A stretch of DNA of 8,047 bases. It comes from an uncultured Cocleimonas sp. (lineage in GTDB: Bacteria > Pseudomonadota > Gammaproteobacteria > Thiotrichales > Thiotrichaceae). Both the position numbers and the translations under genes were made by a program. This document shows positions 1-6,097 of this stretch, piece by piece. The stretch spans positions 1 to 8,047 of the forward strand of contig CALJIH010000091.1 of the NCBI GenBank assembly GCA_937974135.1. Reading direction: 5' to 3'. The notes under the pieces were generated by a model. The model saw only the letters and a program-made list of their open reading frames with translations. It did no database searches and was not told where the DNA came from. Each line of letters starts with the position of its first letter. The first letter of the stretch is position 1.

Positions 1-37
1 ATCAATCGATGATTCTATATGAAAAGAATATTATCGA

Positions 38-1588
38 TCATTTGTACTTCTTAATTTCACCTGATTTAACCCTAGCCACAAAAGAGGCTAATTCTTCTTT
101 AACGATTGGCATTAAGAAATATAGGCCAATAATATTAAAGATAGACATCGCAAATATTGCTGCATCAGAGAAATCAATAACTGCACCGAACTTAATCGTT
201 GCACCAACTACGACAAAAATACAGAAGAGTAGCTTGAATATCATTTCTACGGCTTTGTTCTCACCAAAGATATATGTCCATGCTTTAAGGCCATAGTACG
301 ACCAAGAGATCATGGTCGAAAATGCAAACATAATGACTGCTAAAGCAAGGAAGTATTTGAAGAATCCTACTGAAGATGAGAAAGAGGCAGCTGTTAGCTG
401 TACACCGGTCAAATCTGCGCCATCATAAGGAGCAACATTTAAACCAGCGATAGTGATAACTAATGCAGTCATTGTACAAATTACCACCGTATCAATGAAA
501 GGCTCTAGTGTTGCTACTAAACCTTCCGTGATTGGCTCTTTTGTCTTAACCGCTGAGTGAGCAATGGCCGCTGAGCCAACACCTGCTTCATTTGAGAATG
601 TAGCTCGTTTAAGGCCTTGTATCATTGCACCGATAACACCACCAGCAACACCAGCACCAGTAAACGCACCATCGAATATGGCAGAGAATGCAGCACCGAC
701 TTGACCAAGATTCATCAATATTACAATGACACCCATACCAAGGTATAACGCCGCCATGTAAGGGACAACTTTCTCAGTTACTGATGCAATTGAAGGCATA
801 CCCCCTACAATTACAGAGAAGACTAATGCTGCCAGCACCACACCAGTAATAATGCCGTATTCAGCAGGAACACCAAATGCATAAGTTAGCATCGCATGTG
901 CCTGGTTAGCTTGGAACATATTGCCACCACCTAAGGCACCGAGAATACACATTAAAGCAAAACCTAATGCAAGTATTTTACCTAAACCACCCATGCCACG
1001 TTCAGCCATAGCACGGCTTAAGTAGTACATTGGTCCGCCAGAAATCGCACCTGATGGTAAAACAGTTCTGTATTTTACACCCAACGTACATTCAAAGAAT
1101 TTAGAAGCCATGCCTAAAAGACCACACATGATCATCCAAAACGTAGCACCTGGGCCACCAATGGCCACTGCAACACCTACACCAGCGATATTACCCAATC
1201 CAACTGTTCCCGAGAGGGCAGTCGTTAATGCTTGGAAATGCGAAACCTCACCGTCTTCTTTTGAATTTGGATCAGTGAATTTACCTCTGACAATTCCTAA
1301 AGCTAAACCAGAACGTCTAAATTGAACAAAACCGAAGTAAATGGTGAAAATTATGGCAGCGATAAATAACCAGCCAACAATCAGCGGAAATTTAGCGTCA
1401 CCTACAGGGACACTATAAAAAATAAGATTTACAAACCAGCCAAAATAGGTATTAAAAAAATTATCTACCCCGTTACTAATGCCTTCGAGCATCGCGCTGA
1501 ATCCACTGGATTCACCTTCAGCGGCATGCGTACCAAATGACATAATCATTAAAATTATCCCTAAAAGATACCGATTGAGTTTTTTCAT
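38..1588 (-). CDS. Sodium:alanine/glycine symporter, AGCS family
   Basis: A 516-residue inner-membrane protein that should import alanine and/or glycine with Na+ (or H+); the exact substrate cannot be read from sequence. Family signatures are clear: GTVGLGNIAGVGVAVAIGGP around residues 128-146, GGPMYYL at 184-190, KRATFSNEAGVGSAAIAHSA at 327-346, and SWSYYGLKAWTYIFG at 428-442. About ten strongly hydrophobic segments run from roughly residue 70 to 495. The first ~23 residues (MKKLNRYLLGIILMIMSFGTHA, then A) look like a cleavable signal peptide or extra N-terminal segment, as in several marine gammaproteobacterial members. The ATG start is supported by AAGGAAA about six bases upstream on the minus strand. 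Length is within the family range, somewhat long because of the N-terminal extension. It is transcribed divergently from the SMR gene. The TGA stop is at 38-40, and no terminator is visible in the 37 bases before the window edge. Confidence 0.95.
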   Translation of the reverse strand: MKKLNRYLLGIILMIMSFGTHAAEGESSGFSAMLEGISNGVDNFFNTYFGWFVNLIFYSVPVGDAKFPLIVGWLFIAAIIFTIYFGFVQFRRSGLALGIVRGKFTDPNSKEDGEVSHFQALTTALSGTVGLGNIAGVGVAVAIGGPGATFWMIMCGLLGMASKFFECTLGVKYRTVLPSGAISGGPMYYLSRAMAERGMGGLGKILALGFALMCILGALGGGNMFQANQAHAMLTYAFGVPAEYGIITGVVLAALVFSVIVGGMPSIASVTEKVVPYMAALYLGMGVIVILMNLGQVGAAFSAIFDGAFTGAGVAGGVIGAMIQGLKRATFSNEAGVGSAAIAHSAVKTKEPITEGLVATLEPFIDTVVICTMTALVITIAGLNVAPYDGADLTGVQLTAASFSSSVGFFKYFLALAVIMFAFSTMISWSYYGLKAWTYIFGENKAVEMIFKLLFCIFVVVGATIKFGAVIDFSDAAIFAMSIFNIIGLYFLMPIVKEELASFVARVKSGEIKKYK

Positions 1589-1641
1589 AAAATTTCCTTA
1601 TTTTGTTTTGTAAGAGTTATCAAGATAAAAATTTAAAAAGT

Positions 1642-1663
1642 ATTTACCTAATAATTTACCTAA
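1642..1663. repeat. Tandem 10-bp direct repeat upstream of the symporter gene
   Basis: ATTTACCTAA occurs at 1642-1651 and again at 1654-1663, separated by two bases, giving a 12-bp period. On the minus strand it reads TTAGGTAAAT twice. It lies 54-75 bases upstream of the symporter ATG, where promoter or operator elements are expected. The half-sequence ATTTAC recurs in the palindrome at 1705-1722. A transcription-factor binding role is inferred from position and repetition only. Confidence 0.4.
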
Positions 1664-1704
1664 GTCTTTTGAATACAAAATATTTCTATTTATATTTTTA
1701 TCTT

Positions 1705-1722
1705 AATTTACTATAGTAAATT
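1705..1722. promoter_or_regulatory. Perfect 18-bp palindrome, candidate operator
   Basis: AATTTACTATAGTAAATT is a perfect 18-bp palindrome (each arm AATTTACTA). It lies about 117 bp upstream of the symporter start and about 180 bp upstream of the SMR start, so it could serve either gene. Its outer half AATTTAC matches the tandem repeat at 1642-1663. A long uninterrupted palindrome without a loop fits a dimeric regulator's DNA site better than a terminator. I do not recognise it as a known site. Confidence 0.4.
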
Positions 1723-1904
1723 TTTGTATGCACATAAAATATAATTTTAGAAAGTGATCTCTTTGGATTAATAATTCGCCATTTCAACTTTTTGTAGATT
1801 TTTATGCTAAAAAGAAACCTTACAAGATTGAGTATTTATATAGCTTTAGAATAGAAGATTAAGCTTCACTATAGTTAGTCGTAAAAATGGGTTAAAGTGA
1901 AACA

Positions 1905-2234
1905 ATGGCATATTTTTATTTAGCATTAGCAATCATCACTGAAGTGATTGGAACAACGTTATTAAAATCGACAGAAGAATTTACCAAGCTTGCTCCTAGC
2001 TTGATTGTGATTGTGATGTATTTATTATCGTTCTATTTTCTAACACTAACTTTGAGATCAATACCCGTCGGCATTGCTTATGCTGTATGGGCAGGGCTTG
2101 GTATTTTTTTAGTGACACTGTTTGCTGCGATTCTTTACAAGCAAATTCCTGATATCGCGACGATGATTGGTATGGGGTTGATAATAACTGGAGTTGTGGT
2201 GATTCATTTATTTTCAAAAAACATTGGTCATTGA
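1905..2234 (+). CDS. SMR-family multidrug/quaternary ammonium efflux protein (EmrE-like)
   Basis: A 109-residue protein with four transmembrane helices, the standard size for small multidrug resistance transporters, which work as antiparallel dimers in the inner membrane exchanging protons for cationic compounds. Helix 1 carries the essential glutamate at residue 13 (EVIGTTLLK), equivalent to Glu14 of EmrE. GIAYAVWAGLG at 56-66 contains the equivalents of EmrE Tyr60 and Trp63 (Y59, W62) and the helix-3 glycines. The resemblance runs nearly end to end, including the STEEFTKLAPS loop after helix 1 and the final histidine, which favours the EmrE/Qac branch over the guanidinium exporter (Gdx/SugE) branch; the true substrate is unknown. 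The start is the ATG at 1905, with a weak AAGTGA ribosome site four bases upstream. It is a single gene, not a paired SMR operon. Its TGA abuts the stop of the convergent thioredoxin-like gene. Confidence 0.93.
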   Translation: MAYFYLALAIITEVIGTTLLKSTEEFTKLAPSLIVIVMYLLSFYFLTLTLRSIPVGIAYAVWAGLGIFLVTLFAAILYKQIPDIATMIGMGLIITGVVVIHLFSKNIGH

Positions 2235-3281
2235 CTATTTCCAGATATCAACAGTTTTACCTTCTTTGAGCATTTTTTGGGTAACGACTTCCTCGTAATC
2301 CAGCCAAGATTCATATTCGTTAAATTTTTTATCACCTACATAGGCTAACATTTGTTGAAAATGATGGGTTTTAATCATGCCCATTACATCTGCACGTAAT
2401 TGACCATCACCATAAAGTAAAATGGCAGGGCGGTAAGTAATACCTTTTTTCTCTAACCATTCACTGGCAGTAGTCTTATTGCCATCAATATCTATGATCT
2501 CTTCAGTTGAAAGCGCATCAAGCCTCACAAAATTAAACTTTTCCATTAATGCTTTAGTGGCAGGTAAACGCAAAGTGTCTTTGTGAAAACGTGCACAGTC
2601 ATCGCACGTTTTATCTTCGACAATTATTGCCAAGGGTTTCTCGCTTTCAAATGCCTTTTTTAAATCTGTCAGTTTGACTATTTTTTCATGAGGTAGAAAC
2701 TCATAAATTGAATCAGTAAGGTTAGTTTTGCGATAGCTTGCGAAGTTAGTCGTTTCATAAGCTTTTTCTTTTACAAAATTGAGTACCTGTTGAAATTCTC
2801 GTGGTGATCTGTAACCGCTAACACGGGCAACGATTTTGTTATCAGCATTCATAAAGAGTAAGGTTGGGGTAAATTTAACTTTAAGTGCTTCTGCGAGTTT
2901 TTTCTCAGATACGATTAATTCATCATCGAAAGTCACTTCGCGTGAGCCTTTGATATCGATATGAATTGTATCGAAGTTGCTTTGGATGAATTCTTTATTC
3001 CCGCCATCTTTTACTGATGTTTTGAAACTATCAGTCAACATTTTCGCACAGTAAGGGCAGCCTTTTAAATCGGCAAATACCAGCATATGTTTGCCTTCTT
3101 CTGCGGCTTCTTCAGCATCTTCTCTGAAATCTAGGAAGCTGTCTTTAAACCAATCAGGTTTCTCAACTTCGATGGCACCAAGGAACTTTCCCTGAGGTTT
3201 CTCCTCAGCATGAACTAAAGAAAATGAAGATAAAGATAGTATGAATATACAAAGACATGCGTATAAATTACGCGCAAACAT
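2235..3281 (-). CDS. Exported protein with two thioredoxin-like domains
   Basis: A 348-residue protein with an N-terminal signal peptide (hydrophobic core about residues 6-22, likely cleavage after VHA at 25), so it probably acts in the periplasm. Domain 1 (about 50-175) has a thioredoxin-type CPYC site at 75-78 (KGCPYCAKM) and the cis-proline loop at P139 (KFTPTLLF). This resembles the SoxW-like group of periplasmic thioredoxin folds. Domain 2 (about 195-318) repeats the fold with CDDC at 226-229 and a cis-proline at P285 (YRPAILLY). The protein ends with a charged tail. The two CxxC sites suggest a thiol-disulfide reductase or relay, but partner and substrate are unknown, and no DsbD- or CcdA-like partner is in the window. 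The ATG start is supported by TGAGGA seven bases upstream. It is probably monocistronic: 255 bp separate it from the rraA-like gene upstream, and a candidate promoter lies just before it. Confidence 0.85.
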   Translation of the reverse strand: MFARNLYACLCIFILSLSSFSLVHAEEKPQGKFLGAIEVEKPDWFKDSFLDFREDAEEAAEEGKHMLVFADLKGCPYCAKMLTDSFKTSVKDGGNKEFIQSNFDTIHIDIKGSREVTFDDELIVSEKKLAEALKVKFTPTLLFMNADNKIVARVSGYRSPREFQQVLNFVKEKAYETTNFASYRKTNLTDSIYEFLPHEKIVKLTDLKKAFESEKPLAIIVEDKTCDDCARFHKDTLRLPATKALMEKFNFVRLDALSTEEIIDIDGNKTTASEWLEKKGITYRPAILLYGDGQLRADVMGMIKTHHFQQMLAYVGDKKFNEYESWLDYEEVVTQKMLKEGKTVDIWK

Positions 3282-3300
3282 AAGTTAATCCTCATAAGGT

Positions 3301-3309
3301 TTTATATCA
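3301..3309 (-). promoter_or_regulatory. Candidate extended -10 promoter for the thioredoxin-like gene
   Basis: On the minus strand the sequence reads TGATATAAA, a good match to the extended -10 form TGnTATAAT. No convincing -35 is present at normal spacing, which extended -10 promoters tolerate. Transcription would start near 3294, giving a short leader of about a dozen bases that still contains the AGGA ribosome site. Assignment is by motif and position only. Confidence 0.3.
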
Positions 3310-3381
3310 AAATAGCACTTAACAAATGCGTAAACAATATTCAATTCGGATTAGAAATGCGCTAGTTTTGTATAAATTCTA

Positions 3382-3410
3382 GTTACCTTTTCAGAAAACG
3401 AAAAGGTAAC
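3382..3410. other. 11-bp-stem inverted repeat (hairpin) in the intergenic region
   Basis: GTTACCTTTTC (3382-3392) and GAAAAGGTAAC (3400-3410) are perfect reverse complements around a seven-base AGAAAAC loop. The stem is AT-rich and no T-run follows on either strand, so it is a poor classical rho-independent terminator. It lies about 127 bases past the rraA-like stop and about 100 bases upstream of the thioredoxin-like start. It could be a 3'-end-stabilising hairpin, a weak terminator or an operator; these cannot be separated from sequence alone. Confidence 0.5.
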
Positions 3411-3474
3411 ATTATGCAAATTAGACCTTAACCGAGGCAATGCTTTAGCTGGCTCGTGTAGGGTAAGTTTTGTC

Positions 3475-3507
3475 AAAACCGCATAAAAGTAGGGGGGTGT
3501 CTTTTTT
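3475..3507. repeat. 33-bp direct repeat, copy 1
   Basis: This 33-bp sequence is identical to 6141-6173. It begins AAAACCGCATAAAAGTA, followed by a G6 tract, TGTC and a T6 tract. Copy 1 ends 29 bases past the stop codon of the rraA-like gene. The flanks differ from those of copy 2 on both sides (C versus T before, G versus A after), so the matching unit is sharply bounded. No internal coding potential is apparent. It contains GTAG followed by G's, faintly like the GTAG head of some REP elements, but has no palindrome of its own. Confidence 0.9.
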
Positions 3508-3522
3508 GAATGTAAAAGACAC
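3497..3522. terminator. 9-bp-stem hairpin just past the rraA-like gene, partly built from the repeat
   Basis: GTGTCTTTT (3497-3505) and AAAAGACAC (3514-3522) pair perfectly around an eight-base loop. The left arm is the end of the 33-bp repeat copy 1; the right arm is flanking sequence absent at copy 2. On the minus strand the hairpin starts 15 bases after the rraA-like stop but is followed by C6 rather than a T-run, so termination there would be inefficient or rho-assisted. On the plus strand it is followed by GTTTTGTT, a poor T-rich tail. The role as a transcript end is inferred from position. Confidence 0.35.
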
Positions 3523-3536
3523 GTTTTGTTGTGGAT

Positions 3537-4043
3537 TTATACTAACTGCTTTGGTGAGACGATCATGCCATCTTCATCAGCATAAAGATAATCGCCTGCA
3601 TTGATAGTTAAACCTAAGAAACTGACTCTAATATTGGTCTGACCCACTCCCGCTTTAACGGTTTTTAAAGGATGCGTACCTAATGCTTTAACGCCCAATT
3701 CCATAGTCGACATTTCGACAGAGTCACGTATACAACCGTTAATGATGACACCATTCCAGCCATTCTCTACGGCTTTTGCTGCCAGCATATCACCTAATAC
3801 TGCGCGGTTCATTGAAGCACCCGCATCAATAACTAAAACTTTGCCGTTACCCTTGGAATCTTTACCATTTGAATTGACTTGATCACGAACCAACTGGTTG
3901 TCTTCAAACAGTTTTAATGTAACAACTTCGCCGTGAATTTTAGTACGACCGCCGTAGCTCTTCATACAAGTACCTACTACTTGAATATCGTCACAATTAT
4001 CATCACAAAATTCATCACATAAATCGGCCGTTATAAATGGCAT
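3537..4043 (-). CDS. RraA-family protein of the HMG aldolase / oxaloacetate decarboxylase-like branch
   Basis: A 168-residue cytoplasmic protein of the RraA/HMG-CHA aldolase fold. Conserved segments include LCDEF near the N-terminus, YGGRTKIHGEVVTLKLFEDN at 30-49, KVLVIDAGASMNRAVLGDMLA at 68-88 (a glycine-rich sheet/loop), NGCIRD at 102-107, HPLKT at 124-128 and GDYLYADEDGMIVSP at 150-164. D85 and R106-D107 form the D-X20-R-D signature associated with metal-dependent 2-oxo acid aldolase and decarboxylase activity. As I recall, E. coli RraA, the RNase E inhibitor, lacks this signature. The protein may therefore be an enzyme rather than, or as well as, an RNase E regulator. Relative to E. coli RraA it has a small insertion (KDSKGN, about 61-66). 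The start is fixed by AGAGGTGA four bases upstream of the ATG. It lies downstream of aceA but behind a strong terminator, so it probably has its own promoter in 4044-4098. Automatic annotation would likely call it rraA. Confidence 0.88.
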   Translation of the reverse strand: MPFITADLCDEFCDDNCDDIQVVGTCMKSYGGRTKIHGEVVTLKLFEDNQLVRDQVNSNGKDSKGNGKVLVIDAGASMNRAVLGDMLAAKAVENGWNGVIINGCIRDSVEMSTMELGVKALGTHPLKTVKAGVGQTNIRVSFLGLTINAGDYLYADEDGMIVSPKQLV

Positions 4044-4098
4044 TAGATCACCTCTATTAATTAATTATTTAGTTTGAATATATTTTAACTCTAAAACA

Positions 4099-4127
4099 AA
4101 AACGGCGCACCAAAGGTGCGCCGTTTT
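4099..4127 (-). terminator. Strong intrinsic terminator of aceA
   Basis: AAAACGGCGCACC (4099-4111) and GGTGCGCCGTTTT (4115-4127) form a perfect 13-bp stem with a three-base loop. On the minus strand the GC-rich stem is followed by a T-rich run (TTTTTGTTTT), an ideal rho-independent terminator about 140 bases past the aceA stop. On the plus strand the tail is TTTTAATCTTTT, so it may also work bidirectionally. It separates aceA from the rraA-like gene, whose ATG is 55 bases further on. Confidence 0.9.
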
Positions 4128-4202
4128 AATCTTTTAACACTTACAAAAAGATAAGCTTCAATTTGATGCTAATGCGTTCAAGTTCAGGCGGGGTGATGAG
4201 AA

Positions 4203-4218
4203 GTTTACAAGTGTAAAC
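4203..4218. other. 7-2-7 inverted repeat in the aceA 3' untranslated region
   Basis: GTTTACA (4203-4209) and TGTAAAC (4212-4218) are perfect reverse complements separated by AG. The element lies 50 bases past the aceA stop and upstream of the terminator. As RNA it would need a larger loop (about six pairs with a four-base loop) and has no T-run. It could be a DNA-binding site, a 3'-UTR structure or chance. The rest of 4128-4267 holds nothing I can assign. Confidence 0.35.
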
Positions 4219-4267
4219 GATCATTGCACCAACGCAGAAATTGAAAGTAGTAGCGTTAAAGTGTTGC

Positions 4268-5866
4268 TTAACTAAATTGATTCATCGTGTTGTCTTCACC
4301 AGCTGCCTTAAGTGCCGCATCACCAGAGAAGTATTCCTTATGATCATCACCCATATCTGAACCAGACATGTTTTGGTGCTTAACACAGGCAATCCCTTCA
4401 CGGATTTCTTTACGCTGTACACCTAGTACATAACCTAGCATGCCTTGGTCGCCGAAGTACTCTTTTGCAAGATTGTCAGTAGACAATGCCGCAGTATGGT
4501 AAGTCGGTAGCGTGATAAGGTGATGGAAGATACCCGCTTCGCGTGCGCCATCCGCTTGGAATGTACGGATCTTTTCATCAGCACGTGTAGAAAGCTCAGT
4601 GCCGTCGTATTCAACACTCATTAGGTTGTCACGGTCGTATGCAGAAACATCTTCGCCTGCTTCTTGCATGGCATCGAAGATTTGCTGACGGAAGTTTAAT
4701 GTCCAGTTGAACGATGGGCTGTTGTTGTATACCAATTTAGCATTAGGAACAACTTCACGAATCGCGTTAACCATGCCACCAATTTGTGCAACATGTGGCT
4801 TCTCAGTTTCGATCCAGATCATGTCTGCACCGTTCTGTAGAGATGTAATACAATCTAAAACACAACGCGCTTCACCCGTACCTGATTTAAACTGGAATAG
4901 GTTAGAAGGTAAACGTTTAGGGCGCATTAACTTGCCTTCTTGTTTGATGACTACATCGCCGTTAGCCATGTCATCAAGCGTTACCTCATCACAATCTAAG
5001 AAAGAGTTGTACTGATCGCCTAGGTCGCCTGGCTCATGAGTTACTGCGATTTGCTTGGTTAAACCAGCACCTAGTGAGTCAGTACGTGCAACAATAACGC
5101 CGTTGTCTATACCTAGCTCTAAGAATGCGTAACGAACTGCGCGAATCTTCGCAAGGAAGTCTTCGTGAGGTACAGTCACTTTACCGTCTTGGTGACCACA
5201 TTGCTTTTCATCAGATACTTGGTTCTCGATCTGAATACAACATGCACCGGCTTCGATCATCTGCTTAGCCATTAGGTAAGTCGCTTCTGCGTTACCAAAA
5301 CCAGCATCGATGTCAGCAATGATTGGTACAACGTGTGTCACGTGACCATCAATTTTAGCTTGAGCCGCTTTCGCGCCAACTTCATCACCAGCTTCACGTG
5401 CTGCATCTAGCTCACGGAAGAATCCGCCTAATTCACGGGCATCCGCTTGACGTAAGAATGTGTATAACTCAGCGATTAATGAGGCAACAGAAGTCTTCTC
5501 ATGCATTGACTGGTCTGGCAATGGACCAAACTCAGAACGAAGCGCAGCTACCATCCAACCTGAAAGGTAAAGGTAACGACGATCAGTAGATCCGCCAAAA
5601 TGCTTCTTAATAGAAATCATTTTTTGCTGGCCAATAAATCCGTGCCAACAACCTAATGATTGAGTGTACTTAGAGCTGTCAGCGTCATACGCTTTCATGT
5701 CAGCCTGCATAATATCTGCAGTGTACTGAGCAATTGCTAAGCCATCTTTGAATTTGTTTTGTGCGCGCATACGAGCAACGCTTTCTGCTTGGATTTCATC
5801 CCATGATGAACCGTTAGCACCGATAACTGCTGATGCAGCTTTAATATCGTCTTGATACTGTGACAT
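4268..5866 (-). CDS. aceA: Isocitrate lyase
   Basis: A 532-residue cytoplasmic enzyme that cleaves isocitrate to glyoxylate and succinate, the first step of the glyoxylate shunt needed for growth on acetate and fatty acids. The catalytic loop reads KQCGH at 221-225 (C223 the active-site cysteine), the form seen in the long Pseudomonas/Colwellia-type enzymes rather than KKCGH of E. coli. Metal and substrate residues appear in ADIDAGFGNAEA (184-195), IQIENQ (211-216), VARTDS (259-264), WIETEKP (351-357) and NNSPSFNW (381-388). The length of about 530 versus 434 in E. coli also marks the long subfamily. AAGGAA lies about nine bases before the ATG and supports this start. No aceB or aceK is adjacent: upstream is a 305-bp gap and the end of an unrelated gene, and a terminator follows, so it appears monocistronic. 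Two palindromes immediately upstream may mediate carbon-source control. Confidence 0.97.
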   Translation of the reverse strand: MSQYQDDIKAASAVIGANGSSWDEIQAESVARMRAQNKFKDGLAIAQYTADIMQADMKAYDADSSKYTQSLGCWHGFIGQQKMISIKKHFGGSTDRRYLYLSGWMVAALRSEFGPLPDQSMHEKTSVASLIAELYTFLRQADARELGGFFRELDAAREAGDEVGAKAAQAKIDGHVTHVVPIIADIDAGFGNAEATYLMAKQMIEAGACCIQIENQVSDEKQCGHQDGKVTVPHEDFLAKIRAVRYAFLELGIDNGVIVARTDSLGAGLTKQIAVTHEPGDLGDQYNSFLDCDEVTLDDMANGDVVIKQEGKLMRPKRLPSNLFQFKSGTGEARCVLDCITSLQNGADMIWIETEKPHVAQIGGMVNAIREVVPNAKLVYNNSPSFNWTLNFRQQIFDAMQEAGEDVSAYDRDNLMSVEYDGTELSTRADEKIRTFQADGAREAGIFHHLITLPTYHTAALSTDNLAKEYFGDQGMLGYVLGVQRKEIREGIACVKHQNMSGSDMGDDHKEYFSGDAALKAAGEDNTMNQFS

Positions 5867-5897
5867 AGTGATATTTCCTTTGGGTAATTTGTCAGGT

Positions 5898-5915
5898 GTG
5901 AAAACACGTTTTTAC
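5898..5915. promoter_or_regulatory. Imperfect palindrome upstream of aceA, candidate operator
   Basis: GTGAAAACACGTTTTTAC has half-sites GTGAAAACA and GTAAAAACG that agree at seven of nine positions. It lies 32-49 bases upstream of the aceA ATG, where it would overlap the promoter or leader. TGAAAAC with TTTT on the far side is loosely like LacI-family sites such as Cra (FruR), which controls aceBAK in E. coli, but the match to the Cra consensus is weak. The regulator is not identifiable. Confidence 0.3.
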
Positions 5916-5917
5916 CA

Positions 5918-5934
5918 TTTGAATAAACTTCAAA
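5918..5934. promoter_or_regulatory. Perfect 6-5-6 inverted repeat upstream of aceA, candidate operator
   Basis: TTTGAA and TTCAAA flank the five-base spacer TAAAC, a perfect dyad 52-68 bases upstream of the aceA start. It sits two bases beyond the palindrome at 5898-5915, so two dyads stand side by side in the expected promoter position. The spacing suits a dimeric regulator on one DNA face. No T-run follows, so a terminator is unlikely. Which regulator binds is not known. Confidence 0.35.
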
Positions 5935-6082
5935 CTTTGTAAATCTGTAAGTAAAAACAATGGAAAAGGCCTGGCTTTTTGGGCTGTTACCTATTTTGGG
6001 CGTAAGAGTAGGGATAAATATATTATTAAACAAGCAAATAATTTAAATTTTTACTATTAATTTATCAATATCGGTACAATTC

Positions 6083-6097
6083 AGCCGAAGGACGGCT
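6083..6097 (-). terminator. Small GC hairpin, possible weak terminator of the glycoside-hydrolase-like gene
   Basis: AGCCG (6083-6087) and CGGCT (6093-6097) form a 5-bp GC-rich stem with a five-base loop, about 75 bases past the stop of the upstream minus-strand gene. On the minus strand the bases that follow are GAATTGTACC, with no T-run, so this is at best a weak terminator. It is the only GC-rich hairpin in this intergenic region. Confidence 0.25.

Larger units (their letters stand above)
1589..1904. promoter_or_regulatory. Divergent intergenic region between the symporter and the SMR gene
   Basis: This 316-bp, very AT-rich stretch must hold promoters for both divergent genes. No -35/-10 pair stands out on either strand; TAGAAT (1847-1852, +) and TATAGT (1870-1875, +) are possible -10 elements for the SMR gene but lack good -35 partners. 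The symporter has a clear Shine-Dalgarno (AAGGAAA, - strand, near 1595-1601). The SMR gene has only a weak one (AAGTGA, ending at 1900). A tandem direct repeat and a perfect palindrome inside the region are listed separately. No small gene is evident. Confidence 0.6.

Noticed and set aside
1865..1901. TTCACT/AGTGAA inverted pair that could sequester the SMR ribosome site
   Set aside because: Only six pairs across a 25-base loop in AT-rich sequence; too weak to call a riboswitch or attenuator.
3411..3474. Possible tRNA or small RNA in the slightly GC-richer stretch before repeat copy 1
   Set aside because: No cloverleaf arms, no conserved T-loop and no promoter/terminator pair could be found.
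4141..4224. 27-codon minus-strand ORF between aceA and its terminator (MIVYTCKLLITPPELER...)
   Set aside because: Only a weak GGTG ribosome site, no recognisable protein, and its length is expected by chance; better read as aceA 3' untranslated region.
5965..5981. AAAAGGCC...GGCTTTTT dyad upstream of aceA, resembling a terminator
   Set aside because: The loop would be too short for full pairing and one pair is a G-T wobble; it is also a poor fit for a transcript end.
5737..6033. Minus-strand reading frame overlapping the aceA start
   Set aside because: It is out of frame with the clear aceA coding sequence and consists mostly of upstream AT-rich sequence; no start signal or family resemblance.
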